From NCBI RefSeq assembly GCF_013030985.1, contig NZ_WPYP01000003.1, positions 186,001-250,000 of the forward strand: 64,000 nt of DNA. The letters are read 5' to 3'. The stretch's first letter is position 1, and each line of letters opens with the position of its first letter. The notes beneath the pieces were generated by a model. The model worked only from the letters and a program-made list of their open reading frames with translations. It was not told the DNA's origin and did no database searches. Positions 17,670 through 26,278 of the stretch are shown in pieces. A program made the position numbers and the translations under genes. The DNA comes from Ruegeria arenilitoris (GTDB lineage Bacteria > Pseudomonadota > Alphaproteobacteria > Rhodobacterales > Rhodobacteraceae).

Positions 17670-18408
17670 CAACCACCTGCGTTTAGGGGTGAATATCGAT
17701 CACGTGGCCACTGTGCGCAACGCCCGTGGCGGCGCTTATCCGGACCCGCTACGTGCCGCCAAACTGGCCGAAGAAGCCGGGGCCGACGGCATCACCGCCC
17801 ATCTGCGCGAAGACCGCCGCCATATCTCGGACGCAGATATCGATGGTCTGATGGGGGTTCTGTCGGTACCGCTGAACTTTGAAATGGCCGCCACACCCGA
17901 GATGCAGAAGATCGCTCTGCGTCACAAACCGCACGCGGTCTGCATCGTGCCCGAAAAGCGCGAAGAACGAACCACCGAAGGCGGGCTTGAGGTCGCGCGC
18001 GAGGAAAACAAGCTCGCCCACTACATCGCGCCGCTGCGCGAGGCGGGCTGCCGCGTATCCATCTTCATCGCCGCCGATCCAAGCCAGATCGAGGCCGCCC
18101 ACCGTATCGGTGCCGAGGTGATCGAACTGCACACCGGTGCCTATTGCGACGCCCATGCCGAAGGCCGCATGGACGCGGCCTCGCGCGAGCTTGAAAGCTT
18201 GCGTGACATGTCCGCCTTTGCTCACTCACTGGGTCTTGAGGTTCACGCGGGCCATGGCCTGACCTATGACACGGTGAAACCCATTGCAGCCTTCCCTGAG
18301 GTGCGTGAACTGAATATAGGCCACTTTCTGATCGGAGAGTCGATCTTTCGCGGCCTTACCCCCGCCATTGCCGAGATGCGCCGGCTGATGGATGAGGCGC
18401 GGGTATAA
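17662..18408 (+). CDS. pdxJ: Pyridoxine 5'-phosphate synthase
   Basis: 248 residues. PdxJ condenses 1-deoxyxylulose 5-phosphate with 3-amino-2-oxopropyl phosphate in vitamin B6 synthesis. Conserved segments: [16 protein letters not shown] at 8-23 (phosphate and Arg contacts), [13 protein letters not shown] near 45-57 (His, Arg), [15 protein letters not shown] near 94, and [12 protein letters not shown] near 193 (catalytic His). Overlaps the DUF2062 gene upstream, and its last base is shared with the next start, so it is mid-operon. Confidence 0.95.
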   Translation: MSDNHLRLGVNIDHVATVRNARGGAYPDPLRAAKLAEEAGADGITAHLREDRRHISDADIDGLMGVLSVPLNFEMAATPEMQKIALRHKPHAVCIVPEKREERTTEGGLEVAREENKLAHYIAPLREAGCRVSIFIAADPSQIEAAHRIGAEVIELHTGAYCDAHAEGRMDAASRELESLRDMSAFAHSLGLEVHAGHGLTYDTVKPIAAFPEVRELNIGHFLIGESIFRGLTPAIAEMRRLMDEARV

Positions 18409-18881
18409 TGGCTCGAGAGGTTCCCGCTCCCACCACAGAAGCCAAGGTAAGGCTTGACCACGTCACTTACGTGGGTCTTGTCTTTGCGGTTCTGGTGGTC
18501 TTTTCCATCATCAGGCGCGTGTTTGAATTTGACCTGCCTTTCTCGCTATTGCCAATGAGTTTCGCACTTGTGGCGGCGGCGTTCCTATACGGGGTGTGGG
18601 CCGGTCGGAGTGGCAAGCACTGCGACCCGTCATTCAAAAGCTGGGTCGTTGCCAGAAAAATGGTGCTGACCGGGCTTTGTATCGTTCTGGCGCTTTTCCT
18701 GTTCCAGGTTTTCGTGCTGGGTCTTTGGACGCTGATGGCTGACGGAACGGCGCTGATCCAATACGTCGTCCAGATTGTTGTTGTCGGTTTCGTCTCATTC
18801 GTTCTGTGCCGGTTTGCCTTCATGCTTGGCGTCAAAAAGGGCTTTGCGATGTTCCTGAAGAAAAAGAACCGCAGCGCATGA
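18408..18881 (+). CDS. Conserved hypothetical membrane protein
   Basis: 157 residues with four strong hydrophobic helices (about 21-38, 46-63, 83-106, 114-139) and a lysine-rich C-terminal tail ([14 protein letters not shown]), giving a predicted inner-membrane protein with cytoplasmic ends. No named family recognised. It starts one base before the end of pdxJ's stop codon and overlaps the acpS start by 4 bases, so it sits in the pdxJ - acpS operon and is probably expressed with it. Confidence 0.7.
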   Translation: MAREVPAPTTEAKVRLDHVTYVGLVFAVLVVFSIIRRVFEFDLPFSLLPMSFALVAAAFLYGVWAGRSGKHCDPSFKSWVVARKMVLTGLCIVLALFLFQVFVLGLWTLMADGTALIQYVVQIVVVGFVSFVLCRFAFMLGVKKGFAMFLKKKNRSA

Positions 18882-19297
18882 TACTGGGCATCGGTACGGA
18901 TCTTGCGAATATCGATCGCATTCAGGGTACGCTCGACCGCTTCGGCGATCGGTTCCGAAATCGCGTATTTACTGACATAGAACAACGCAAGGCCGAACGC
19001 CGTGCCGATACGGCGGGAACCTATGCCAAACGTTGGGCCGCGAAAGAAGCGTGTTCCAAGGCGCTGGGCACCGGTCTGCGCATGGGCATCGCGTGGAAGG
19101 ATATGGCGGTCACCAACCTGCGCACCGGTCAGCCGGTCATGCACGTCACCGGCTGGGCCGCCGAGCGCCTGAAAGAGATGACGCCCGAAGGGCATGAGGC
19201 GATCATCCATGTCACTCTGACGGACGACCATCCTTGGGCGCAGGCCTTCGTGGTGATCGAGGCGCGACCGCTGCAAGATCAGGGCGCGCAGCCTTGA
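18878..19297 (+). CDS. acpS: Holo-[acyl-carrier-protein] synthase
   Basis: 139 residues. AcpS transfers 4'-phosphopantetheine from CoA to the acyl carrier protein. [15 protein letters not shown] holds the catalytic Asp8; [18 protein letters not shown] holds Glu58 and the conserved Lys-Ala helix. I chose the ATG at 18878, which gives the standard start and an ATGA overlap with the preceding membrane protein. The neighbourhood pdxJ - acpS - lepB - rnc - era is classic. Confidence 0.95.
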   Translation: MILGIGTDLANIDRIQGTLDRFGDRFRNRVFTDIEQRKAERRADTAGTYAKRWAAKEACSKALGTGLRMGIAWKDMAVTNLRTGQPVMHVTGWAAERLKEMTPEGHEAIIHVTLTDDHPWAQAFVVIEARPLQDQGAQP

Positions 19298-19354
19298 CTT
19301 GCCCCCCTCGGCCCCGCATGTAGCACCCCAACAACCCAAGGACCGGAGAGCAGT

Positions 19355-20194
19355 ATGGCCGAGGACGTCAAAACCGGAAATCCCGTATGGGAGACGATCA
19401 AAACCATCGTCTATGCCCTGCTGATTGCGGGCGTTTTCCGCACCCTGTTCTTTCAGCCATTCTGGATTCCGTCGGGGTCGATGAAACAGACCTTGCTGAT
19501 CGGGGATTTCCTGTTCGTCAACAAGATGGCCTATGGCTATTCCTACGCGTCCTGCCCCAGCCTGATCATTCCCCGCGTCGGTCTGGACATCGACGCCGAG
19601 GATATCTGTGGCTGGATGCAGGGCGACGAAAACACCCGCTTTCTGGGCGGAGAGCCCGAGCGCGGCGACGTCATCGTCTTTCGCCACCCTGCCACCGGGC
19701 GTGACTATATCAAACGCCTGATCGGCCTGCCGGGTGATCGCATTCAAATCCGCGACGGTCAGATCATTCTGAACGGCACGCCGGTCCCGCAAAAACCCGA
19801 TGGCGTCTTCACCGAAACGGCCGCACCGCAGGGCCCGCAACGTCTGCGCCCGCGCTGTGAAAACGGACCGGTGGGCGTTGGCGCCGCTTGTGAAAAATCC
19901 CGCTCGATTGAAACCCTGCCCAACGGCGTCACGTACGATGTGCTGAATATCGGAAATCAGGCGTCCGACAATACCGGCATCTATACCGTGCCCGAAGGCC
20001 ACTATTTCTTCATGGGCGACAACCGCGACAATTCCAGTGACAGCCGCCTGCCGCTTTCCGCGGGGGGTGTAGGCTATGTGCCTTACGAAAACCTGATCGG
20101 TCGGGCCGACCGGATCATGTTCTCGTCCGCAGGCCGGTCGATGCTGTTCTTCTGGACCTGGCGCGGTGATCGCTTCTTCAAGGCGGTCAATTGA
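19355..20194 (+). CDS. lepB: Signal peptidase I
   Basis: 279 residues. The enzyme cleaves Sec signal peptides at the periplasmic side of the inner membrane. One N-terminal membrane helix (about 13-33) precedes the catalytic Ser42 in [10 protein letters not shown] and the general base Lys120 in [14 protein letters not shown]; the box E motif [12 protein letters not shown] lies near 220. An insert with several Cys (SCPSL, EDICGW, PRCENG) between the boxes is typical of alphaproteobacterial LepB. The TGA overlaps the TTG start of rnc. Confidence 0.96.
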   Translation: MAEDVKTGNPVWETIKTIVYALLIAGVFRTLFFQPFWIPSGSMKQTLLIGDFLFVNKMAYGYSYASCPSLIIPRVGLDIDAEDICGWMQGDENTRFLGGEPERGDVIVFRHPATGRDYIKRLIGLPGDRIQIRDGQIILNGTPVPQKPDGVFTETAAPQGPQRLRPRCENGPVGVGAACEKSRSIETLPNGVTYDVLNIGNQASDNTGIYTVPEGHYFFMGDNRDNSSDSRLPLSAGGVGYVPYENLIGRADRIMFSSAGRSMLFFWTWRGDRFFKAVN

Positions 20195-20871
20195 AGCTCT
20201 CGGCCGAGATAAAAGCGTTTCAGCAGCGTTTGGGGTATGAATTCGCCAACCCCGAGCTTCTGGTGCGCGCGCTGACGCATGGGTCCGTCTCGTCGACCAC
20301 CCGACCCGACAACCAGCGGCTGGAGTTTTTGGGCGACCGTGTTCTGGGCCTTGTGATGGCCACCGCGCTGCTTGAGGCCGACAAGAAAGCTTCAGAAGGC
20401 CAGCTTGCCCCCCGTTTCAATGCGCTGGTTCGCAAAGAGGCTTGCGCCGACGTTGCCCGCCAGATCGATCTGGGCGCTGTACTGAAACTCGGCCGGTCCG
20501 AGATGCTGTCCGGCGGCCGCCGCAAACAGGCTCTGCTGGGCGATGCGATGGAGGCCGTCATCGCCGCCGTCTACCGCGATGCCGGGTTCGAGGCCGCACG
20601 TGACGTGATCCTGGCGCTCTGGGGGGATCGCATCCACACGGTCGAGGCCGACGCCCGTGATGCCAAGACCTCGCTTCAGGAATGGGCACAGGCTCGGGGA
20701 CAGAAACCGCCCAACTATGTCGAGATTAAACGCAGCGGCCCGGACCACGCACCGGTCTTTACCATCGCCGCCCGCCTGCAGGACGGGACCGAGGCACAGG
20801 CAACGGCGGGATCAAAACGTCAGGCCGAACAGGCCGCGGCCAAGGCACTGCTGGAAAGCCTGCCGAAGTAA
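20191..20871 (+). CDS. rnc: Ribonuclease III
   Basis: 226 residues. RNase III cleaves double-stranded RNA in rRNA maturation and regulation. Catalytic domain signature [14 protein letters not shown] at about 42-55 with the metal-binding Glu and Asp, the second acidic site [14 protein letters not shown] near 110-123, then a C-terminal dsRNA-binding domain ([11 protein letters not shown] through [11 protein letters not shown]). Starts with TTG at 20191, overlapping the lepB stop as TTGA, which indicates translational coupling. Era lies downstream past the inserted oxidase gene. Confidence 0.95.
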   Translation: MKLSAEIKAFQQRLGYEFANPELLVRALTHGSVSSTTRPDNQRLEFLGDRVLGLVMATALLEADKKASEGQLAPRFNALVRKEACADVARQIDLGAVLKLGRSEMLSGGRRKQALLGDAMEAVIAAVYRDAGFEAARDVILALWGDRIHTVEADARDAKTSLQEWAQARGQKPPNYVEIKRSGPDHAPVFTIAARLQDGTEAQATAGSKRQAEQAAAKALLESLPK

Positions 20872-20897
20872 CCGCCCCGAGCGCCAACGGGGTCCTT

Positions 20898-20973
20898 TTC
20901 ATCTGGCCAAAAATATCTCGGGGGTGAGCCCGGATGCAATCCGGGCGAGGGGGCTGGCCCCCGCCGGTCGGAT
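20898..20973. repeat. Interspersed double-hairpin repeat, copy 1
   Basis: A block starting TTCATCTGGCCAAAAATATC is followed by hairpin CCCGGAT-GCA-ATCCGGG and then the palindrome GGGGGCTGGCCCCC. A near-identical copy lies at 37484-37549. Both sit in a convergent gap between gene ends, here rnc and the multicopper oxidase, so the element may serve as a two-way terminator or REP-like repeat. Confidence 0.8.
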
Positions 20974-20993
20974 TGGCGTAGCCAATTCGAAAC

Positions 20994-22370
20994 TCAGATG
21001 ACCCGGATAAAGCCCGTCAGACCGGTTTTCTGATGCTCGATCACATGGCAGTGGAACGCCCAGTCCCCGCGATTGTCCGCAACCAGGGCGATGTCGACCA
21101 CCTCATCCTTCAACAGCAGCATCGTGTCTGTCATCAGGGGTGGCAGGCTGCGCTGGTTTGATTTCAACGGCAAGAAAGCCAGACCGTGCAAATGTATTGG
21201 ATGCAGGTTCGGAGACTCGTTGCGCAGCCGCAGGACATAACTTTTACCCTTCGCCAGCGTCGCCAGAGGGCCAACCCTTTGTGCAGCGTCACCGGGCCAT
21301 GGTTTCCGGTTGATCGACCAGAAATTAGCCCCCAGAGAGCCACAGAACCCGTTGGTCGGTTCCCCCCCTTCGGGCGTCCAGCCGAAGACAAACTCATGCA
21401 TCTTGGCCTTGCTCAGATCGGGTTTGGCCGCCGGGTTTGCGGGCAGGGGCCGCAACTCGCGCAGATCGCGGGATGCAGACACTCCGACCGAACGCAAGCG
21501 GGCCATGGCGCGATGGGGCTGGCCCGGGAATTTTGCCATCAGGTCAACGGTCTGCCCTTCGCCTGCAGGCATCTGTACCGCGAAGTCCGCCCTTTGCCCG
21601 GGGCCAACCAACAGAGGGGCCTCGGCGTTGGGCATTGGCACCTCAATCTCGACCGGGTGGCCGTCCCAGGCAATGATCCGGGCTTCGGCTCCCTGCAAAT
21701 GGATATTGTAGATGCGGGTCGTGTCCGTATTTACCACCCGCAAACGCACCAAACCGCCAGCAGCGTGATCATAGACCGGTTCGTTCAGCCAGTTCGCCGT
21801 CTGCACATTGCCGAATGTACCCGCCCGTGCGGCCCCGCGTGCCGTATAGGCAGGCAGGAACGTCCCCTCTTCATCCAGCCGGAAATCGCGCAGATTGACC
21901 ACCTGTTCGCTGTCAAAGCCGGGGTCTTCGGTCTCGGCAATCACCATCACGCCGGTCAGGCCATGGGCCATCTGTTCCATCGTCATGCAATGGGGGTGGT
22001 ACCAATAGGTACCCGCGTCCGGCGGTGTGAATTCATAGTCGAACACTTCACCCGGCCCGACCGGCATTTGGGTCAGGTAGGGCACCCCGTCCATTCCGTT
22101 GGGAATGCGCAGCCCGTGCCAGTGCATCGCTGTATAGTCGGGTAGGGTATTGCGCACCGGCAGCCGCATCGGCTCGCCCTGTTTGCCATAAAGCACCGGG
22201 GGGGGCGCGTCCGGCGACAAACTGACCATGCCAGTGGTCACCTGATCACGCAGCGCAAAGCTAGCGGGTTGGACAACCAGTTCCTGTTCTCCCGCTGCCA
22301 GACCGAAGCCCCCCAGCCCCAACGCACCGGCAGCGGCTCCGCTGCCCAAAAGAAACTCGCGACGTTTCAT
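20994..22370 (-). CDS. Multicopper oxidase, Tat-exported (CueO/CopA-like)
   Basis: 458 residues. A twin-arginine signal MKRREFLLGSGAAAGALG starts the protein, so it should be folded with copper in the cytoplasm and exported. Copper ligands are visible in the four motifs: HWHGLR, YWYHPHC, HPIHLHG, and HCHVIEHQKTGL (type 1 Cys and His, with Leu in the axial position instead of Met). No long Met-rich insert is present. Probable role: oxidation of Cu(I) or phenolic or metal substrates. I chose MKRREFLLG at 22370. It lies inverted between rnc and era, breaking the usual rnc-era pair. Confidence 0.85.
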   Translation of the reverse strand: MKRREFLLGSGAAAGALGLGGFGLAAGEQELVVQPASFALRDQVTTGMVSLSPDAPPPVLYGKQGEPMRLPVRNTLPDYTAMHWHGLRIPNGMDGVPYLTQMPVGPGEVFDYEFTPPDAGTYWYHPHCMTMEQMAHGLTGVMVIAETEDPGFDSEQVVNLRDFRLDEEGTFLPAYTARGAARAGTFGNVQTANWLNEPVYDHAAGGLVRLRVVNTDTTRIYNIHLQGAEARIIAWDGHPVEIEVPMPNAEAPLLVGPGQRADFAVQMPAGEGQTVDLMAKFPGQPHRAMARLRSVGVSASRDLRELRPLPANPAAKPDLSKAKMHEFVFGWTPEGGEPTNGFCGSLGANFWSINRKPWPGDAAQRVGPLATLAKGKSYVLRLRNESPNLHPIHLHGLAFLPLKSNQRSLPPLMTDTMLLLKDEVVDIALVADNRGDWAFHCHVIEHQKTGLTGFIRVI

Positions 22371-22526
22371 TGTTGCCTCACAGAAGTAGAAATGCCTGGC
22401 TGGGTCTGGCGCGGCGTGATCGGGTTCTGCCACCGTAACCGCATGGCGGCAATGCGACAAATCCCTCTGGCCCGCCGGGCCTTTCTGCTATAGGGATGCG
22501 CACTTGCAAACAGGATCGCATTGAAC

Positions 22527-23435
22527 ATGACCACACGCGCCGGATTTATCGCCCTGATCGGAGAGCCCAACGCAGGCAAATCCACCCTTCTGAACCGCAT
22601 GGTTGGGGCCAAGGTTTCGATTGTGACGCATAAGGTGCAGACCACGCGCGCGCGCATTCGCGGCGTCGCGATGGAGGGCGATGCGCAGCTGGTGTTCGTG
22701 GACACGCCCGGCCTGTTCAAACCGCGCCGCCGACTGGACCGCGCCATGGTCGCCGCTGCCTGGGGTGGGGCTGCGGACGCCGATGTCGTCGTGCTGATGG
22801 TCGAGGCGCATCGCGGTATCACCGAAGGGGTCGAACGCATCCTTGAAGGTCTGGAGGAGATCGGGCAGGGCCGCACCATCGCGCTGGCGATCAACAAGAT
22901 CGACAAGGTGCCCTCCGAAAAGCTGCTGGCGCTGACCAGCGACCTGAACGGGCGCTATCCCTTTGCTGAAACCTTCATGATTTCCGCCGAAAAGGGTTAC
23001 GGCGTCGATGACCTGCGCGCCTGGCTTGCGGCGAAACTGCCCGAAGGCCCGTGGCTTTACCCCGAAGACCAGATCGCCGACCTGCCCCTGCGTATGATCG
23101 CGGCCGAGATGACGCGCGAGAAACTGACCCTGCGCCTGCATCAGGAACTGCCCTACCAACTGACCGTCGAGACCGAGAGCTGGGAAGAGCGCAAGGATGG
23201 CTCGGCCAAGATTGATCAGGTCATCTATGTCATGCGCGACGGCCACAAGGGCATCGTTCTGGGCAAGCGCGGCGAGACGATCAAGGCCGTCAGCCAGGCT
23301 GCGCGGGCCGAGCTGGAAGAGTTTCTGGATCGCAAAATCCACCTGTTCCTGCAGGTCAAGGTTCGGCCCAACTGGCTGGAGGAATCCGAGCGTTATTCGG
23401 AAATGGGTCTGGATTTCAAAGACGGCAACACATGA
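22527..23435 (+). CDS. era: GTPase Era
   Basis: 302 residues. Era binds 16S rRNA and aids 30S subunit maturation. G motifs: GEPNAGKST at 11-19, DTPG near 61, and NKIDK near 126; the C-terminal KH domain reads IYVMRDGHKGIVLGKRGETIK near 230-250. I chose the ATG at 22527; a TTG two codons upstream is in frame. The DUF1491 gene overlaps the stop by 4 bases. Confidence 0.95.
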   Translation: MTTRAGFIALIGEPNAGKSTLLNRMVGAKVSIVTHKVQTTRARIRGVAMEGDAQLVFVDTPGLFKPRRRLDRAMVAAAWGGAADADVVVLMVEAHRGITEGVERILEGLEEIGQGRTIALAINKIDKVPSEKLLALTSDLNGRYPFAETFMISAEKGYGVDDLRAWLAAKLPEGPWLYPEDQIADLPLRMIAAEMTREKLTLRLHQELPYQLTVETESWEERKDGSAKIDQVIYVMRDGHKGIVLGKRGETIKAVSQAARAELEEFLDRKIHLFLQVKVRPNWLEESERYSEMGLDFKDGNT

Positions 23436-23761
23436 GCCGCCTGACGGCTGAATTCTGGGTCCACGCCTATCTGGCGCGGCTTCGGTTTCAGGAAATCCCG
23501 GCCTTTGTTGTGGTTCATGGCGACGACACGGCGGGGGCGGTTCTGATCAAACTCAACACTCTGGACGGTCAGGCGGTGGCCTTCCAACGCAGCTTTGACC
23601 TGATGAGCGGTGAGCGCAAATGGGTCGAACTCTCCTCTGGCCCCGAGGTGGATGTGGACACCGCCATCGGGCGCCAGCGCAGCTTTGACCCCGACCTCTG
23701 GGTGATCGAGGTCGAGGACAGGCAAGGGCGGCATTTACTTGGCGAAGAAGGGTTGGATTGA
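23432..23761 (+). CDS. DUF1491 family protein
   Basis: 109 residues, matching the small DUF1491 family found next to era and recO in alphaproteobacteria. Characteristic blocks are AEFWVHAYLARL at 6-17, a conserved VHGDDTAGAVLIKLN, and DPDLWVIEVEDRQGRH near the C-terminus. Cytoplasmic, function unknown. The start overlaps the era stop by 4 bases (ATGA). Confidence 0.85.
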   Translation: MSRLTAEFWVHAYLARLRFQEIPAFVVVHGDDTAGAVLIKLNTLDGQAVAFQRSFDLMSGERKWVELSSGPEVDVDTAIGRQRSFDPDLWVIEVEDRQGRHLLGEEGLD

Positions 23762-23811
23762 CGCCTCACGCAGAGTCAAAACCCATCCAGTTCACTGAAC
23801 GCTAAATGCGA

Positions 23812-24201
23812 TCACTCCACGGCATTAAAATAGACAAAGCTCATCTTGTTGCCATCCAGATCGCGGGCATATGCGCCAAAAAAGTCCGGACCATACTGCG
23901 GACGCGGGCCGGGATCGCCCTCGTTGGCGCCGCCGTTGGCCAGCGCCGCTGCATGGACTTCGCGCACCTCATCTTCGCTCTGGCATAACAATCCGACCAT
24001 GTTGCCGTTTCCGGGTGTTGCCATTTTTTGATCGTGTGGCACAGAAACCCAGATGCGCCCGCCGCCGCGCAGTTCATAGCAGACGGCGTATGGCATGTAT
24101 TCGGCGACAACCTTACCGCCAATCCCGGCGATGACCGCGTCATAGTAGGTGCGGGCATTAGCGACATCGTTTGAACCGATCATAACGTAGTTCAGTGACA
24201 T
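23812..24201 (-). CDS. VOC (glyoxalase/bleomycin-resistance) family protein
   Basis: 129 residues of the vicinal oxygen chelate fold: SLNYVMIGSNDVANARTYYD at the start, a central GRIWVSVP strand, and FFGAYARDLDGNKMSFVYF at the end, where the last beta strand carries a typical metal-binding region. Substrate unknown. I chose the ATG at 24201; the frame stays open far upstream but without family similarity. It stands alone, convergent with DUF1491, and shares a 222-base upstream gap with recO. Confidence 0.8.
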   Translation of the reverse strand: MSLNYVMIGSNDVANARTYYDAVIAGIGGKVVAEYMPYAVCYELRGGGRIWVSVPHDQKMATPGNGNMVGLLCQSEDEVREVHAAALANGGANEGDPGPRPQYGPDFFGAYARDLDGNKMSFVYFNAVE

Positions 24202-24423
24202 TTTTGAATCCTGACATCTAGAACATAAAGAGAACATTAGCGAGTGTCTTAGTCGCGTGCAATGTGTTTCTGCCGTACTGCATGAACGTTCTTCAAACAC
24301 AAATGAGTTCGGCGTTCGGCAAATTGCCGTTAGTGTTCGTGCGTCTGAGCCGGTTTGTACCTTGCACGTGCAACTGCCTTCAGATTTTCTGCACACTGAT
24401 CTACGAACTTAACGGAGCCAAAC

Positions 24424-25149
24424 TTGGACTGGCGCGATCACGGCATACTTCTGACCTCTCGCCGCCATGGCGAGACGGCAGCGATCATCGAGGTCTTTAC
24501 CGAAGGCCATGGTCGCCATGCCGGGGTCGTGCGCGGAGGAACCAGTCGCAAGATCGCGCCGATCCTGCAGCCGGGGGCGCAGTTGGATGTGCTCTGGCGC
24601 GCACGGCTTGAGGAGCATATCGGGACGTTTCAGGTGGAACCCCTGCGGTCTCGGGCAGCGGCGGCGTTTTCGGGGCGGTTGGCGCTGGCAGGGCTGAATG
24701 CGGTGGTGTCGTTGCTGTCGTTCTGTTTACCTGAGCGCGAGCCGCATCCGGCGATCTACAAGCAGACCGAACAACTGATGGACCTGTTAGGTCAGGACGA
24801 GATCTGGCCGCTGGCTTATCTGCGCTGGGAACTGGCGCTGCTTGAGGAATTGGGCTTTGGTCTGGACCTGTCCGCCTGTGCGGTGACGGGGGCGACCGAG
24901 GGATTGGTTTATGTCTCACCCAAGACCGGCCGGGCCGTCAGCGTCCAAGGCGCGGGGGAGTGGGCGGACAAGCTGTTGCCGCTACCGCCCTGTTTGAGCG
25001 GCGAAGGGGCTGCGCCGGACGCCGAAATTGTCGATGCCTTGAAGACAACCGGGTATTTTCTGGAGCACCGGGTCGCTCCGTCGCTGGGCCACCATCCGCT
25101 GCCCGAGGCGCGGGCGCGGTTTGTAGATCGGTTCACTCGGCGGCTGTAA
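24424..25149 (+). CDS. recO: DNA repair protein RecO
   Basis: 241 residues. RecO loads RecA with RecR in RecFOR gap repair. The N-terminal OB domain begins [22 protein letters not shown]; the middle helical region and the [20 protein letters not shown] block near 137-156 are typical, although the zinc-finger cysteines of other RecO are absent apart from one Cys here. Start is TTG at 24424, with GGAG 8-11 bases upstream. It overlaps the convergent META gene by 17 bases. Confidence 0.92.
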   Translation: MDWRDHGILLTSRRHGETAAIIEVFTEGHGRHAGVVRGGTSRKIAPILQPGAQLDVLWRARLEEHIGTFQVEPLRSRAAAAFSGRLALAGLNAVVSLLSFCLPEREPHPAIYKQTEQLMDLLGQDEIWPLAYLRWELALLEELGFGLDLSACAVTGATEGLVYVSPKTGRAVSVQGAGEWADKLLPLPPCLSGEGAAPDAEIVDALKTTGYFLEHRVAPSLGHHPLPEARARFVDRFTRRL

Positions 25150-25525
25150 ACACCATCTCATGCCCATCCTCGTTGCTCAGGATCAGCACATCGCCCGACA
25201 CTTCGGATTGGGTCATGGCTATCAGGGCGGCGAAATAGAAACCCTCGGCCTCGAGCCCTGCGCAGGCGGCGCGGGTGGCGGACAGGTCTGTAATCTCAAA
25301 CCACGGGTAGGGCGCGTTCAGGGTGCCGCTGTAGCTGTTGCAGGGGGCGTTGCCTTCGATCTTGCCGGTCTCGGGAAAGCGCAGAAGGGCGCTGGCTTCA
25401 TAAGGCTGGCCGTCAATCTCTTGCAGGGCCCATGTCCGGTCCGCCGCGCCATAGGCGGCGACTGTCTCATCCTTTTCGCATTGGAACAGGGCGAGCAGGG
25501 GTAGGGTCAGGATCAGGCGTGTCAT
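25133..25525 (-). CDS. META/HslJ-like domain exported protein
   Basis: 130 residues with a short N-terminal hydrophobic signal ([11 protein letters not shown]), possibly a lipoprotein through Cys16. The body resembles a META domain: [30 protein letters not shown] with the family Cys-Asn-x-x-x-Gly turn, then DLSATRAAC. Such domains occur in the heat-shock protein HslJ; here function is unknown. Convergent with recO, and 38 bases downstream of the next lipoprotein gene. Confidence 0.7.
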   Translation of the reverse strand: MTRLILTLPLLALFQCEKDETVAAYGAADRTWALQEIDGQPYEASALLRFPETGKIEGNAPCNSYSGTLNAPYPWFEITDLSATRAACAGLEAEGFYFAALIAMTQSEVSGDVLILSNEDGHEMVFTAAE

Positions 25526-25563
25526 GGGTCGGTCTTAGCGCAGCAGGGCGGTCGACGGAACCG

Positions 25564-26118
25564 CTAGTAGGGAAGCTCGCCGTTGATCAACTCTTCTCGC
25601 ACGTCCAGACGAGGACGCCAGTTGTACCTGGTGTCCTCTCGCACCGGTGCCCATGTCAGCGCGCCACTTGCACGCCACGGATCAAGGATGATCCCGTCAT
25701 ACATCGAATCCCCCTTGGCGCTGATCAGGGCCGAGTGGTGGATGATCCGGAATTCCGTCGGCGGAGACGTGGCCCAGTGCAGGTCCAGCGTGCGAAAGTT
25801 TTCCTGCCGCAGGCGCGTCGTCATGGCCTGCGCCCAGTCATTGCAAAGGCCCTTTTCACGAAAGCCGTTGATGATCTTGGCGTTGTGAATGATGGCCGAG
25901 TCGGTGACGTTCCATTCGTGCTTCAATTGCTGAGAGTAGGTATAGGCGATTGTGGCCGCCTTTTGCGCCTCGGCCGGGTCGACCTTTGGGTCGAGCGATT
26001 GAATGGCCTGCGCCAGATCGTCGATATCGTTCTGCGTGGCGGTTGGCTGTGTCTTGGAGCAGCCGCCCAGAGCAAGGGCTGCGAGAACCGCCCAAAGTGC
26101 GAATAGTCGTCTGTTCAT
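25564..26118 (-). CDS. Hypothetical lipoprotein
   Basis: 184 residues with a lipoprotein signal: MNRRLFALWAVLAALALGGC, lipobox LGGC with Cys20. The mature part has a helical, Gln/Asp-rich start, then ends in a compact region with CNDWAQAMTTRLR, HSALISAKGDSMYDGIILDPWRASG and a Trp-rich tail. The Cys-Asn-Asp-Trp followed by a later His and Asp recalls transglutaminase-like Cys-His-Asp folds, which is only a suggestion. I chose the ATG at 26118; a longer open start at 26178 would hide the lipobox. Confidence 0.65.
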   Translation of the reverse strand: MNRRLFALWAVLAALALGGCSKTQPTATQNDIDDLAQAIQSLDPKVDPAEAQKAATIAYTYSQQLKHEWNVTDSAIIHNAKIINGFREKGLCNDWAQAMTTRLRQENFRTLDLHWATSPPTEFRIIHHSALISAKGDSMYDGIILDPWRASGALTWAPVREDTRYNWRPRLDVREELINGELPY

Positions 26119-26222
26119 TCCGGGTGCCGTTCTTTTTGAAGCGCAGGGTGCTCTAACCAGATTGCCGCCTGAGATCAAAGGGGAAGTTCGCGCGTCGGCG
26201 GATCACAACCGGCACCCAACGG

Positions 26223-26247
26223 AAAAAGACCCGGCACAAAGGCCGGG
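26223..26247 (-). terminator. Rho-independent terminator after the acyl-CoA dehydrogenase gene
   Basis: CCCGGC (26230-26235) pairs with GCCGGG (26242-26247); on the minus strand the stem is followed by TCTTTTT. It lies about 30 bases past the stop at 26279 and would end the leftward transcript. Confidence 0.7.
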
Positions 26248-26278
26248 CCAGTCGGGGAAACAGGAATGCCGAGAGCGA

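Noticed and set aside
17094..17672. Long minus-strand frames antisense to DUF2062, rsh, lepB and pckA
   Set aside because: They are typical antisense open frames of GC-rich coding DNA, with no motifs, and the sense genes are certain.
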